Shown here: positions 14,687-22,749 of the stretch, piece after piece | Position numbering within the stretch: the first letter of the stretch is position 1 | How the letters are laid out: each line of letters starts with the position of its first letter | Origin: DATAQC01 sp046263055 | GTDB lineage: Bacteria > Actinomycetota > Acidimicrobiia > Acidimicrobiales > AC-14 | Assembly (NCBI GenBank): GCA_046263055.1 | Contig: JBHELO010000091.1 | Span: forward strand, 1-33,560 | Direction: 5' to 3' | Length of the DNA stretch: 33,560 bases | Notes under the pieces: generated by a model | Databases searched by the model: none | What the model was told of the DNA's origin: nothing | What the model saw: the letters and a program-made list of their open reading frames with translations, nothing else | Program-made: the position numbers and the translations under genes

Positions 14687-16399
14687 TCAGGCCGGGTGCA
14701 GATCGCGCTCTTGAGCAGTAGTTGAGGGTTGGCCGCCGGGCCGCCCACCGGGCTCCGGTCCGGAGGGGGTGCGGGCGGCCCGCCGGGCCTCGGAGCGGCG
14801 CTCGCCGGCCAGGCGCTCGAGGCCCGTGGGGCCGTGGTCCACGAACGTCATCAGGGCCGCCACCAGGGGGTGGCCGGCCTCCGTTTCGATGAGGCGGTGC
14901 ATCTGCTGGGCCACCTGGCGGTAGGCCGGGTGGCCGGCCGGCCCGCTGCGCAACTCGATCAGGTGGAGCGCCTCCCGGGCGTTCATCTCGATCGAGTACC
15001 GGACCCGGTAGGCCAAAGCCACCGCGTAGGCCGCCGAGGCCGGGAAGGGCCCGGCGAGCGCGTCGTGCAGGGCGGCCGAGCGCTCCATGGCCTCGGCGAA
15101 GCGGGGGCCGGCGCCGGCGTCGTCCACCTCGGGGGGGATGGCGTAGCCGTGGCGCGGCGTCAGCGGCTGCCACTGGATGGTGAGCATCCGGTGGCGCTGG
15201 AGGTCGCGGAAGGCGCCGTAGTCCGACAGCACGTCGAAGCGGTAGCTGGCCCGCTCCAGGCCCCGACCCGGCTTGTGGCGGCGGTTGGTGCGCTGCCCGA
15301 CGTAGGCCGTCACCACCGCCTGGCGCTCGGCCGCCGACATGGTGGCCACCCGGGCCAGGACCTGGTCCTCGGGTAGGTCCACATGGGGGTAGAGCATGGC
15401 GGCGAGGAGCTTGTCCTCGGCCCCGGGGTCGAAGTCAACCAGGGTCACGGGCGGCCGTGGCTCGGGCGGCACGCCGGCGAAGAGGGTGGCCGCCACCTCG
15501 GCGGTGGCCCGGCCCGTCTCTTCCAGGTAGGCGGACCACGCCCCGCCCCGCTCAGGGCGGTCGATGCGGGTGAGGAACGAGGGGATGACCTTGCGCAGCT
15601 CGGCCACCATCAGCTCGGCGTAGGCCCGGGCCTCGGGCAGGGCCGACGCCCGCATCCGCAGCAGGAGGGCCTCGTAGCCCTGCCCCGTCCCGTAGATGCC
15701 CACGTTGGAGAGGGAGGCGGCGGGCAGCAGGCCCCGCAGGCTGTCGAACGCCTTGGCCCGGACGGATCGGCGGTAGACGAGGTCCGAATCGGCCGGGTCC
15801 TTGGGGTGCACCCGCCGGAAGTGCTCGGACATGACCGGGACGAGCTCCGCGTAGGTGGCGAAGAGATGGTCGAGCTCGGCCACGTAGCGGGTGCCGAGGG
15901 GCGAAGCCAGCACCGCCGGGTCGCGGTGGTAGCGGTAGCGGCCGCCCAGGCGTGTGTCGTAAGGCACATAGCGGGTGGACTGCTCCAGGTAGGACATCAG
16001 CCGGCCCCGCTCCAAGACCTTGGTCAGCAGGTTGGACGCCTGCTCACAGGCCAGGTGCACGCCCCCAAGCTGGGCCACCGAGTCGTCGCCGTACTCGAAG
16101 AACACCGTCTCGTAGAGCTGCTCGGCCCGGCGTAGGCCGACGGTGGCGTCCACCGAGGCGTCGCCCGACGTGTCCAGCTCGCCGACGAACTCGTCGAGGA
16201 ACAGGCGGCGCAGGCTCTTGGCCGAGCGGCTGTAGCGGGCGAACAGCGCCCCCTTCACCACCTCGGGCAGGTTCACCAGGGCGAACACCGGGCCGTCGAG
16301 GTTGGTGACGTAGCGGCGGAGGACGTCGGCCTCCTCGTCCGTCCACTCCTCACGGGCGTAGGGGTGCCCACCCGGCGGCGGTGGCGACGGAGGGGGCAT
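14687..16399 (-). CDS. tandem-domain ThyX-like protein
   Basis: 570 residues, more than twice the length of normal ThyX (about 220-250). Two ThyX-related regions are visible. The first includes EYGDDSVAQLGGVHLACEQASN and a signature-like R131-G-R-x2-S-Y-L-E-Q-S-x-R-Y144. The second, around residues 400-415, has QRHRMLTIQWQPLTPRHGY and ends with MNAREALHLIELRSGPAGH, which corresponds to the ThyX C-terminal helix. ThyX enzymes make dTMP from dUMP with FAD and methylene-tetrahydrofolate. Neither half carries the exact RHRxxSxNxxSxRY signature, so thymidylate synthesis cannot be assumed. The open frame begins at 16456, but the ATG at 16399 avoids overlap with the M20 gene and lies ten bases after a TAGTCT box. 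The C-terminal about 35 residues are Arg/Pro-rich. Confidence 0.75.
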   Translation of the reverse strand: MPPPSPPPPGGHPYAREEWTDEEADVLRRYVTNLDGPVFALVNLPEVVKGALFARYSRSAKSLRRLFLDEFVGELDTSGDASVDATVGLRRAEQLYETVFFEYGDDSVAQLGGVHLACEQASNLLTKVLERGRLMSYLEQSTRYVPYDTRLGGRYRYHRDPAVLASPLGTRYVAELDHLFATYAELVPVMSEHFRRVHPKDPADSDLVYRRSVRAKAFDSLRGLLPAASLSNVGIYGTGQGYEALLLRMRASALPEARAYAELMVAELRKVIPSFLTRIDRPERGGAWSAYLEETGRATAEVAATLFAGVPPEPRPPVTLVDFDPGAEDKLLAAMLYPHVDLPEDQVLARVATMSAAERQAVVTAYVGQRTNRRHKPGRGLERASYRFDVLSDYGAFRDLQRHRMLTIQWQPLTPRHGYAIPPEVDDAGAGPRFAEAMERSAALHDALAGPFPASAAYAVALAYRVRYSIEMNAREALHLIELRSGPAGHPAYRQVAQQMHRLIETEAGHPLVAALMTFVDHGPTGLERLAGERRSEARRAARTPSGPEPGGRPGGQPSTTAQERDLHPA

Positions 16400-16409
16400 G
16401 GGAACGGGA

Positions 16410-16415
16410 AGACTA
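16410..16415 (-). promoter_or_regulatory. -10 box TAGTCT sharing the M20 stop codon
   Basis: TAGTCT on the minus strand begins with the TAG stop of the M20 gene (16413-16415) and ends ten bases before the ThyX-like ATG. No ribosome site is seen in the gap. Confidence 0.35.
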
Positions 16416-17600
16416 GGGGCCGGGCTCGAACGCATCGCGGACCGCCTCGGCGGCACCCGGGCGGAGCCACAGGTCGACGACGGTCATGGCCATGGCCTTG
16501 GCCCCGTCGAGCACCGCCCGGTCGCCCTGGGGACCGCCCGCCCACGAGGCGAACTCGGCCGAGTGCAGGGAGACCTCGGGGGGCGACGCCGCCACCATGG
16601 GGTGGATGGACGGCACCAGGTGGCTGACGTTGCCCATGTCCGTGCTGGCCATGACGCGCCGACCCGGCGCCGGGGTCCGTACCGGGCGGCCCAGGGCCGC
16701 GCTGTTCTCCCCGTACAGCTCGACGAGGGGCCCGTTGGTGCGCAGGTCCGAGTACTCGGGGGCGGTCAGCTCCCAGGTCATGGTGCAGCCGGCCGCTGCC
16801 GCCCCGGCCTCCAGGCAGGCCAGCACCCGCTCCTTGAGGGGCTGGAGGCTGGACAGGGTGGGTGAGCGCACGTACCACTCGGCCACCGTGCGGTCGGGCA
16901 CGATGTTGGGCTTCTCCCCTGCCTCCAGGAACACGCCGTGCACCCGCTCGGCGTCGGCGATGTGCTGGCGCAGGGCGGCCACCGCGGTGTAGCCCAGGAC
17001 GGCGGCGTCGAGGGCGTTGCGGCCCTGCTCGGGATTGGCGGCGGCATGGGCACCCCGCCCCGAGTACTGCACCCGCATGCTGGCGATGGCGATGACGTCG
17101 GCCTCGGTGAGGTCGAGGCCGGCGGGGTGCACCATCATCGCCGCGTCCACCCCCGAGAAGGCGCCCCGGTCCCCCATCAGGACCTTGCCGCCGCCACCCT
17201 CCTCGCCGGGGGTCCCGAGCACCCGCAGGCGGCCGCCGGCCTCCTCGGCCACGGTGGCGGCGGCCAGGCCCGCCCCCAGCCCGGCGGCGGCGATGACGTT
17301 GTGGCCGCAGCCGTGGCCTATTCGGGGCAGGGCGTCGTACTCGCACAGCACGGCGACGGTGGGGCCGTCCCCGTCGCCGACGTCCGCCGCCAGGGCCGTC
17401 TCCAGGTCGTAGGCGTGGCGCTGCACGGCCAGCCCGGCGTCGGCGAGGGTCTCGGCCACCAACGCCGCCGCCCGGTGCTCGGCGAAGAGCAGCTCGGGGG
17501 CGCCATGGATGCGCCGGGAGACGTCGACCAGCAGGTCGGCCCGCCGGTCCACCTCGGCGATCACCCGCTGCTTCGCCGTCTCCAGGTCGAGGCCGCCCAC
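16413..17600 (-). CDS. M20-family metallo-amidohydrolase (PM20D2/AbgB-like)
   Basis: 395 residues. Metal-site motifs of the M20 family: GHGCGH at 95-100, PGEEGGGGK at 131-139, MMVHP at 155-159 and a C-terminal DMGNVSHLVPSIHP. Between them lies the lid/dimerisation domain (SGRGAHAAANPEQGRNALDAAV). The wording is closest to the PM20D2/p-aminobenzoyl-glutamate hydrolase branch, which cleaves amide bonds of dipeptides or N-acyl amino acids in the cytosol; the exact substrate is unknown. The start is GTG at 17600 with a weak ribosome site. Its TAG stop is part of the putative -10 box of the ThyX-like gene, 13 bases away. Confidence 0.9.
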   Translation of the reverse strand: MGGLDLETAKQRVIAEVDRRADLLVDVSRRIHGAPELLFAEHRAAALVAETLADAGLAVQRHAYDLETALAADVGDGDGPTVAVLCEYDALPRIGHGCGHNVIAAAGLGAGLAAATVAEEAGGRLRVLGTPGEEGGGGKVLMGDRGAFSGVDAAMMVHPAGLDLTEADVIAIASMRVQYSGRGAHAAANPEQGRNALDAAVLGYTAVAALRQHIADAERVHGVFLEAGEKPNIVPDRTVAEWYVRSPTLSSLQPLKERVLACLEAGAAAAGCTMTWELTAPEYSDLRTNGPLVELYGENSAALGRPVRTPAPGRRVMASTDMGNVSHLVPSIHPMVAASPPEVSLHSAEFASWAGGPQGDRAVLDGAKAMAMTVVDLWLRPGAAEAVRDAFEPGP

Positions 17601-17718
17601 AGGCCCGAGCCTACGCCTGGGTCACCCCGCCGCCGGTAACCGAGCCGGTGGGGATGCGGGCCCCCACCGGCATGCGGCGGGCGTGGTCCCCAGGACCCGG
17701 GTGCCCGCCGCCAATAAC

Positions 17719-17877
17719 TCAGTCGCCCTTGACCTTGTCGGCGACCTTGTCCACCGCGTCCTTCACCGACCCGGTGGCCTTGTCCACCTTGCCCTCGCGC
17801 TTGAGGTCGTCGTCGTCGCTCAGGTCGCCGGCCGCTTCCTTGATGCGGCCCTTGGTCTCGTCCATCTCTCCGCCCAT
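17719..17877 (-). CDS. CsbD-family stress protein
   Basis: 52 residues, small and very charged. It matches the CsbD pattern: MDETKGRIKEAAGD, LKREGKVDKATGSVKDAVDKV. CsbD proteins are abundant general-stress proteins of unknown mechanism; the Bacillus member is sigma-B dependent. The ATG at 17877 has a strong GGAAGGAG site. The open frame runs on to 18276, but the upstream part belongs to a decayed gene. The promoter immediately upstream looks like a SigH/SigR-type stress promoter. Confidence 0.85.
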   Translation of the reverse strand: MGGEMDETKGRIKEAAGDLSDDDDLKREGKVDKATGSVKDAVDKVADKVKGD

Positions 17878-17895
17878 GGCGGTCTCCTTCCGTCG

Positions 17896-17923
17896 AACGG
17901 GCTGTACGGGGAGGGGTGTTCCC
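17896..17923 (-). promoter_or_regulatory. SigH/SigR-like promoter of csbD
   Basis: On the minus strand GGGAACA (17917-17923) is followed after exactly 17 bases by CGTT (17896-17899). This agrees with the GGGAAYA-N16-17-CGTT form known for mycobacterial SigH and Streptomyces SigR. The start site would fall just before the GGAAGGAG ribosome site. Confidence 0.5.
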
Positions 17924-17951
17924 TCGGGGGTCATCGGCGAACCGCGGGGTC

Positions 17952-18276
17952 TCAGGGGCGGCCGGCGGTAGGCGCGGACGTGGCCAGGCCGGTACGGCGC
18001 AGTTTGTGGGAGCGCAGGCGCGTGCCCACCACCGCGCTGCAGGCCGACTGGATGAGGACCAGTACATGAGCTGGCCGTACACGAACTGCTGCCGCGGCAC
18101 CACCCCCAGGGGCCCCCACCGCTCGCCGTCCCCGAGCCCGCGACCCGGCCCCCCCACCGCGCCCGCTGCCGCCGGCGGCCGCTCTCGTCGACGTAGACGG
18201 GCGCCGTCGGGGGCGGCGGCTGTTGGTCGAGGCCCCCAGCGATGCCCTCGTCGACCGTCGTCTCCGCCAGGACCAA
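17952..18276 (-). pseudogene. remnant of a bifunctional polysaccharide deacetylase/glycosyltransferase 2 gene
   Basis: Reading the minus strand, the 5' part encodes a PVYVDESGRRRQ segment typical of the N-terminal cytoplasmic tail of these large membrane proteins. About 80 bases later the sequence encodes RQQFVYGQLMYW and, after a shift of one base, VLIQSACSAVVGTRLRSHKLRRTGLA and a stop (17952-17954), which is the C-terminal membrane end of the same family. The catalytic middle, several hundred codons, is missing. The shift between MYW and VLIQS would be repaired by one extra G. The family identification is from remembered sequence patterns. The remnant lies just upstream of csbD. Confidence 0.5.
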
Positions 18277-18333
18277 CGATACCGAGCGGCCCGTTTGCCT
18301 CGTGCACCACCGGGGGGCAGGCGGGACGGAGCC

Positions 18334-18576
18334 TCAGCGCACGGTGGCCACCACACTGCCCACCGCCTTGTCGTGGAGGGCTGGTTGCGGGCGTCCCACA
18401 GGCGCCAGAGATCGTCGACGAGCCCGGGCAAGAACAGCAGCCACCACCGGGGCGGCGGTCAACAGCCGGCGACCGACGGCCCGGTCGTACCCAATGAGGG
18501 GGCTGGGGTGCCCGTGGCGGCTCGGGTCCGGGGGGCGGGCTGTCCGGGCCCTAACCGGGCTCGTCGTACCACGTCA
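18334..18576 (-). pseudogene. remnant of an RDD-family membrane protein gene
   Basis: An ATG at 18576 with GAGGTGA upstream begins MTWYDEPG and then stops. Downstream frames encode PPDPSRHGH (like the PDPSGRH part of DUF2510), IGYDRAVGRRLL, RWWLLFLPGLVDDLWRLWDARNQ and, after another shift, LHDKAVGSVVATVR and a TGA at 18334-18336. The last segments are the characteristic C-terminal end of RDD proteins. The transmembrane core is absent and at least two frameshifts are needed. The break between ARNQ and LHDK is again a single missing base in CAGCCC. Confidence 0.5.
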
Positions 18577-18670
18577 TTTGTTCACCTCGGGCTCCGTCGT
18601 TTCCGCGGTGCGGAGGCGACCCATGGCGTGCCCTATCGGGGCGCGACGGCGCTGAGATGCCCGGGCGAGC

Positions 18671-19285
18671 TCAGACCACGACGGTCAGGGCGTCGGGCTC
18701 CACCCGCACGGCCAGGGTGCGGGCCCGGCCGACCACCCGGCCGTCGAGGCGGAGGGGCAGCGCACGTTCCAGCTCCACCTGCACGGAAGGCGCCCGGCGC
18801 TCGGTGATTCCCGGGTGGGGCAGGTGGGCGCCGTGGTGGAGGCGCGACCGCACGACCGGGAGCTGGCCGAGGGAGAGACGGGCGTCGTAGGTGTCCACCA
18901 GGCCGTCGCCCGGGTGGGCCCGGGGACCGAGGTTCCACGGCCCGAGCCACTGGGCGTTCATGGCCACGAAGGACCGGTTCCACAGGCGGGTGCGGGCCAC
19001 CAGGTGGGCCACGAAGAGGTGCAGCCGGCCGTCGGCCAGCACCTCACCCAGGTCCACGGGGAACACCACCCCGCCGCCGGTGCGCAGCCGGGCCTCGCCA
19101 CCTTCGCCGCCGCCGCCGAGGGTCCGGCACAGGTCACCCCCCACCAGCCCGAGGACGGGCCGGGGCCGGTGGCCACGGCGGGCCGCCTCCAGCACCTCCC
19201 GGGCCTCGGCGTCGGAGCGCACGATCACCGCCCCTGGCGGCAGGGGCCCCGGTGCGCCGTACGGCGCTCCCTTGGCGATGGGCAC
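18671..19285 (-). CDS. diacylglycerol kinase-fold protein lacking the GGDGT loop
   Basis: 204 residues from the GTG at 19285. The segment VGGDLCRTLGG (about 48-58) sits where DAG/lipid kinases have GTGNDLARSLG; FPVDLGEV, a membrane-surface region and HPGDGLVDTYDAR then match the C-terminal beta-sandwich domain of the YegS/DAGK family. The N-terminal nucleotide-binding domain with GGDGT is missing, so kinase activity is unlikely. It may be a non-catalytic lipid-binding relative. It begins five bases after the helicase stop codon, so it is probably the last gene of the tat-helY operon. Confidence 0.6.
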   Translation of the reverse strand: MPIAKGAPYGAPGPLPPGAVIVRSDAEAREVLEAARRGHRPRPVLGLVGGDLCRTLGGGGEGGEARLRTGGGVVFPVDLGEVLADGRLHLFVAHLVARTRLWNRSFVAMNAQWLGPWNLGPRAHPGDGLVDTYDARLSLGQLPVVRSRLHHGAHLPHPGITERRAPSVQVELERALPLRLDGRVVGRARTLAVRVEPDALTVVV

Positions 19286-19290
19286 CGGGA

Positions 19291-21987
19291 CTAGCCCTCC
19301 GCCCCCACCACCGAGGACGCAGCCACGACACCCCGGAACAGGCGGTCGGCGGCGTCGCGTGCCGACCGGGCGGTGGCCGGGTCGGCGGCCACCTCACCCA
19401 GCTGGCGGAGCAGGTCGATGAGCTGCTTGACGTTGCGCACGAAGTCGCCGCCCGACAGCTCCTCCTCGGCGATGACGTCGCCCAGGTCCTCGCCCGCCGC
19501 CCACCCGTAGGCGGCGGCGAAGAAGCCGGGGTCGGGAGGCCGGGTGAGGGGCAGGCCGGCGTCGTCCTCGGCGGCGTTGAGCTCGCCGGCCAGGCGGGAC
19601 AGCTCCGTCCACCGCCGGCGGACCCGGGTGGACGGGAACCACGGCTCGGGGCGGGGGCCGGGCGACCGGGTCTCGTAGGTGAAGCCCGAGGCCAGGGCGG
19701 CCAGGGACGTGGGGTCGAGGCCGTCGAGGAGGCCGGTGCGCAGCGCCTCGGCCACCAGCAGGTCGGACTCGTGCCAGATGCGGCTGAGCTGCTCGCCGGC
19801 GTCGGTGACGGACCACCCCTCCACGTACCCCCAGGCGCCCAACACCCGCAGCACCCGGTCGAACTGGCGGGCCAGGGACTCGGTGCGCCCCGAGATGCGC
19901 CGCTCCAGGCGCCGGCGGTCCTTTTCCAGGCGCTCCACTCGCTCGGCCGCCCGCAGGTGGGCCCGGGCGTCGGGGCACGTGGCCACCGGATGGGCCTCGG
20001 CCTCGGCGGCGGCGTCGGCCAGGGCGGCGGCCCGCCCGGCGCGGGGCGGGCGGTGCCGGGGGCCGTCGCCGGCGCCTAGGCGGGCCCTGCCCAGGGCCGA
20101 GGCCACCTCCCGCTGGAACCCCGGATTGCGGGGGGCGAAAGGGGTGGGCAGGGCCACCCGGCCGACGGCCAGGGGCGGCGCCGCGAAGTCCCGGTTGGAG
20201 AGCTGGAGGTGGCGGCGGTCGGCGGTGAGGGCGGACAGGCGGACCTCACCGCCCCGGCGGTGGCCGGTGGAGAGCACCGCCACCGGCCCGGCCGACTTGC
20301 CCCCGGTGAGCAGGACCACGTCGCCCGGTCGAAGGCGGCCCAGCGCCTCGGCCACCTCGGCCCGGGCCACCGCCGGGGCCGGCCCCAGGTCGTCCAGGCG
20401 GCGGATGAGGGCCCGGTACTCCTCCACGTCGCCCCGGTCGCAGCGGGCGGCCCCCCGGGCGGCGGACAGCAGGCCCTCGGTGCGCTCCACCTGGGCCTCC
20501 AGGCGGACGACGTCACGGTCGGCCCGGTACTGGGCGAAGCTGAGGTTGAGCAGGTGATGGGCGGTGTCGGGCGGGTACCGGCGCACCAGGTTGACGGCCA
20601 TGTTGTACGTGGGCCGGAACGACGACGACAGGGCGTACGTGCGGGTGGACGCCAGCCCCGCCACCTGGTCGAAGGGCACGAACGGCGACCACAGCACGAC
20701 CGCGTAGCCCACCGGGTCGATCCCCCGGCGCCCGGCCCGCCCGGTGATCTGGGTGTACTCGCCGGGCGTGAGCTGCTCGTGGCGCTCCCCGGTGAACTTC
20801 GAGAGCTTCTCGATGACTACCGAGCGGGCCGGCATGTTGATGCCCAGGGCCAGTGTCTCGGTGGCGAACACCGCCTTGACCAATCCCGCCGCAAAGCAGG
20901 CCTCCACCGCCTCCTTGAACGGCGGCACCATCCCCGCGTGGTGGGCGGCCAGTCCCGCTTCCAGGCAGGTGAGCCAGCGCCCGTAGCCGAGCACGGCCAG
21001 GTCGGCGTCGGACAGGCTCTCCGCCTTGGCCTCGGCGATGGCCCGGATGGCGGTGCGCTCCTCGGGCGTGGTCAGGCGGAGGCCGTAGTCGAGGCACTGG
21101 CGGACGGCGTCGTCGCACGCCGCCCGGCTGAAGATGAAGTAGATCCCCGGCAGCATGGCCTCCTCGGCCAGGCGCTCGACCACCTCCGCCCGCCGGGGCG
21201 TGAACAGCCGGCCGCCACGAGGTCGGCCGCTGCGGTCGCCCCACGCCGGGCGCTCCCCACGGTCCGGCCACGCCGGCCGGCCGGCGCGGACCCCGGGGCC
21301 GGCAGTGCCCCGGGCGTCGAGGCGGGTGGCCTCGGGGTTGGGCCGGCCGTCCACAAAGGTGGGCAGCAGGTGCAGGCGCTCGGCGTCCCGGTCCCCCACC
21401 AGGTACAGGTGCTGCAGCTCCACCGGCCGGCGCTCCTCGATGATCGCCGCCGTCGAGCCCCGCACGGTGCCCACCCAGTCGGCGAACTCCTCGGCGTTGG
21501 ACACCGTGGCCGACAGGCAGACCAGGGTCACCTCGGGCGGCGAGTGGATGATCACCTCCTCCCAGACCGGCCCCCGGTAGGCGTTCTGGAGGTAGTGGAC
21601 CTCGTCCAGCACCACGTAGCGCAGGCGGTCCAGGGCCGGCGACCCGGCGTAGATCATGTTGCGCAGCACCTCGGTGGTCATCACCACCACCGGGGCGTTG
21701 CCGTTGATGGCGTTGTCGCCCGTGAGCAGGCCCACCCGCTCGGCCCCGTGGACGCGGACGAGGTCGCCGTACTTCTGGTTGGAGAGGGCCTTCAGGGGCG
21801 TGGTGTAGAACGCCTTCCCCCCTTCGGCCAGGGCTTTGGCCACCGCGTACTCGGCCACCACCGTCTTGCCCGCGCCGGTGGGGGCGGCCACCAGCACGGA
21901 GTGGCCGGCGTCGATGGCGTCAAGGGCGCGCACCTGGAAAGGGTCGAGCGGGAAGGCGTAGGTCGCGGCGAAATCGGCGCGCTGCAC
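19291..21987 (-). CDS. helY: DEVH-box RNA helicase of the HelY/Mtr4 (Ski2-like) family
   Basis: 898 residues from the GTG at 21987, five bases after the tatC stop. Walker A APTGAGKT is at 35-42 and the DEVH box at 128-131. The motif III region is CLSATVSN, and the RecA2 motifs include FATETLALGINMPAR and TQITGRAGRRGID. These define the Ski2-like superfamily 2 group, whose members unwind RNA, or DNA in archaeal relatives. An Arg/Gly-rich insertion (about 235-275, RPAWPDRGERPAWGDRSGRP) lies between the two RecA domains. The C-terminal half carries the DSHCT-type helical region. The position downstream of tatC is the same as in mycobacteria, where the gene is named helY. Confidence 0.9.
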   Translation of the reverse strand: MQRADFAATYAFPLDPFQVRALDAIDAGHSVLVAAPTGAGKTVVAEYAVAKALAEGGKAFYTTPLKALSNQKYGDLVRVHGAERVGLLTGDNAINGNAPVVVMTTEVLRNMIYAGSPALDRLRYVVLDEVHYLQNAYRGPVWEEVIIHSPPEVTLVCLSATVSNAEEFADWVGTVRGSTAAIIEERRPVELQHLYLVGDRDAERLHLLPTFVDGRPNPEATRLDARGTAGPGVRAGRPAWPDRGERPAWGDRSGRPRGGRLFTPRRAEVVERLAEEAMLPGIYFIFSRAACDDAVRQCLDYGLRLTTPEERTAIRAIAEAKAESLSDADLAVLGYGRWLTCLEAGLAAHHAGMVPPFKEAVEACFAAGLVKAVFATETLALGINMPARSVVIEKLSKFTGERHEQLTPGEYTQITGRAGRRGIDPVGYAVVLWSPFVPFDQVAGLASTRTYALSSSFRPTYNMAVNLVRRYPPDTAHHLLNLSFAQYRADRDVVRLEAQVERTEGLLSAARGAARCDRGDVEEYRALIRRLDDLGPAPAVARAEVAEALGRLRPGDVVLLTGGKSAGPVAVLSTGHRRGGEVRLSALTADRRHLQLSNRDFAAPPLAVGRVALPTPFAPRNPGFQREVASALGRARLGAGDGPRHRPPRAGRAAALADAAAEAEAHPVATCPDARAHLRAAERVERLEKDRRRLERRISGRTESLARQFDRVLRVLGAWGYVEGWSVTDAGEQLSRIWHESDLLVAEALRTGLLDGLDPTSLAALASGFTYETRSPGPRPEPWFPSTRVRRRWTELSRLAGELNAAEDDAGLPLTRPPDPGFFAAAYGWAAGEDLGDVIAEEELSGGDFVRNVKQLIDLLRQLGEVAADPATARSARDAADRLFRGVVAASSVVGAEG

Positions 21988-21992
21988 GTGGC

Positions 21993-22688
21993 CTACTTCT
22001 TCAACAGGCGCCCGACCACGATGGCCGCCTCGTAGAAGACGTACATGGGGATGGCCATGGCGAACAGCGAGTAGGGATCCTGGCTGGGCGTGATCACCGC
22101 CGCCACCGTCACGATGATCACGATGGCTGGCCGGCGCCACTTGCGGAGGCGAGTGCTGGGAACCACGCCGGCCAGCTCCAGGAACACGAGCAGGATCGGG
22201 AACTCGAAGGCGATGCCGAAGGCCACGATCATGAGCATGATCAGGCTCAGGTACTTGGAGGGGGTGAAGAACGTCTCCAGGTCGTTTCCCCCCACCCCGA
22301 TCAAGAAGCGCAGGGCGGGCTTGAACGTGAGCATGGCCACCGCCGCCCCCATCAGGAAGAGCACGATCGACGCCACGATGAAGGGGATGGCGAAGCGCTT
22401 CTCCTTCTTGTGGAGGCCGGGGGTGATGAACCGCCACAGCTCCCACAGCACGACCGGCGACGCCAGGAACATCCCGCCCCAGCCGGCGATCTTGAGCCGG
22501 GTGGCGAAGCCCTCCAGCGGGTCGGTGATCACCAGGCGCTTCTTGTGGGTGATGGACGTGTAGGGCGCGATCAAAACGTGGAGGATGCGGTTGTAGAGGA
22601 CGAAGGCGATGACCGCCCCGACGGCCAGGGCGGCGGCCGACACGACGAGCCGGTGGCGCAGCTCGGTGAGGTGGTCGACGAGCGACAT
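21993..22688 (-). CDS. tatC: Sec-independent protein translocase subunit TatC
   Basis: 231 residues with six predicted transmembrane helices. The N-terminus MSLVDHLTELRHRL carries the conserved L-x-H-L-x-E-L-R-x-R signature, followed by the periplasmic loop, FITPGLHKKEKR and the FGIAFEFPILLVFL helix. TatC binds twin-arginine signal peptides in the membrane and, with TatA/B, exports folded proteins. The ATG at 22688 starts at the family-conserved position; there is a 61-base gap to the TatA/B gene. The helicase gene follows after five bases. Confidence 0.95.
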   Translation of the reverse strand: MSLVDHLTELRHRLVVSAAALAVGAVIAFVLYNRILHVLIAPYTSITHKKRLVITDPLEGFATRLKIAGWGGMFLASPVVLWELWRFITPGLHKKEKRFAIPFIVASIVLFLMGAAVAMLTFKPALRFLIGVGGNDLETFFTPSKYLSLIMLMIVAFGIAFEFPILLVFLELAGVVPSTRLRKWRRPAIVIIVTVAAVITPSQDPYSLFAMAIPMYVFYEAAIVVGRLLKK

Positions 22689-22749
22689 GCGCCCGCCCTC
22701 GAGGTCGTCGACCTCCCGGCCGTCGGACGCGATGGCGATGGGCCGGCGC

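Noticed and set aside
14684..14702. GGTCAGGCCGGGTGCAG resembling the SRP RNA core
   Set aside because: It lacks the GGAAGGnAGCA tetraloop part and lies in and just after the 3' coding end of the ThyX-like gene.
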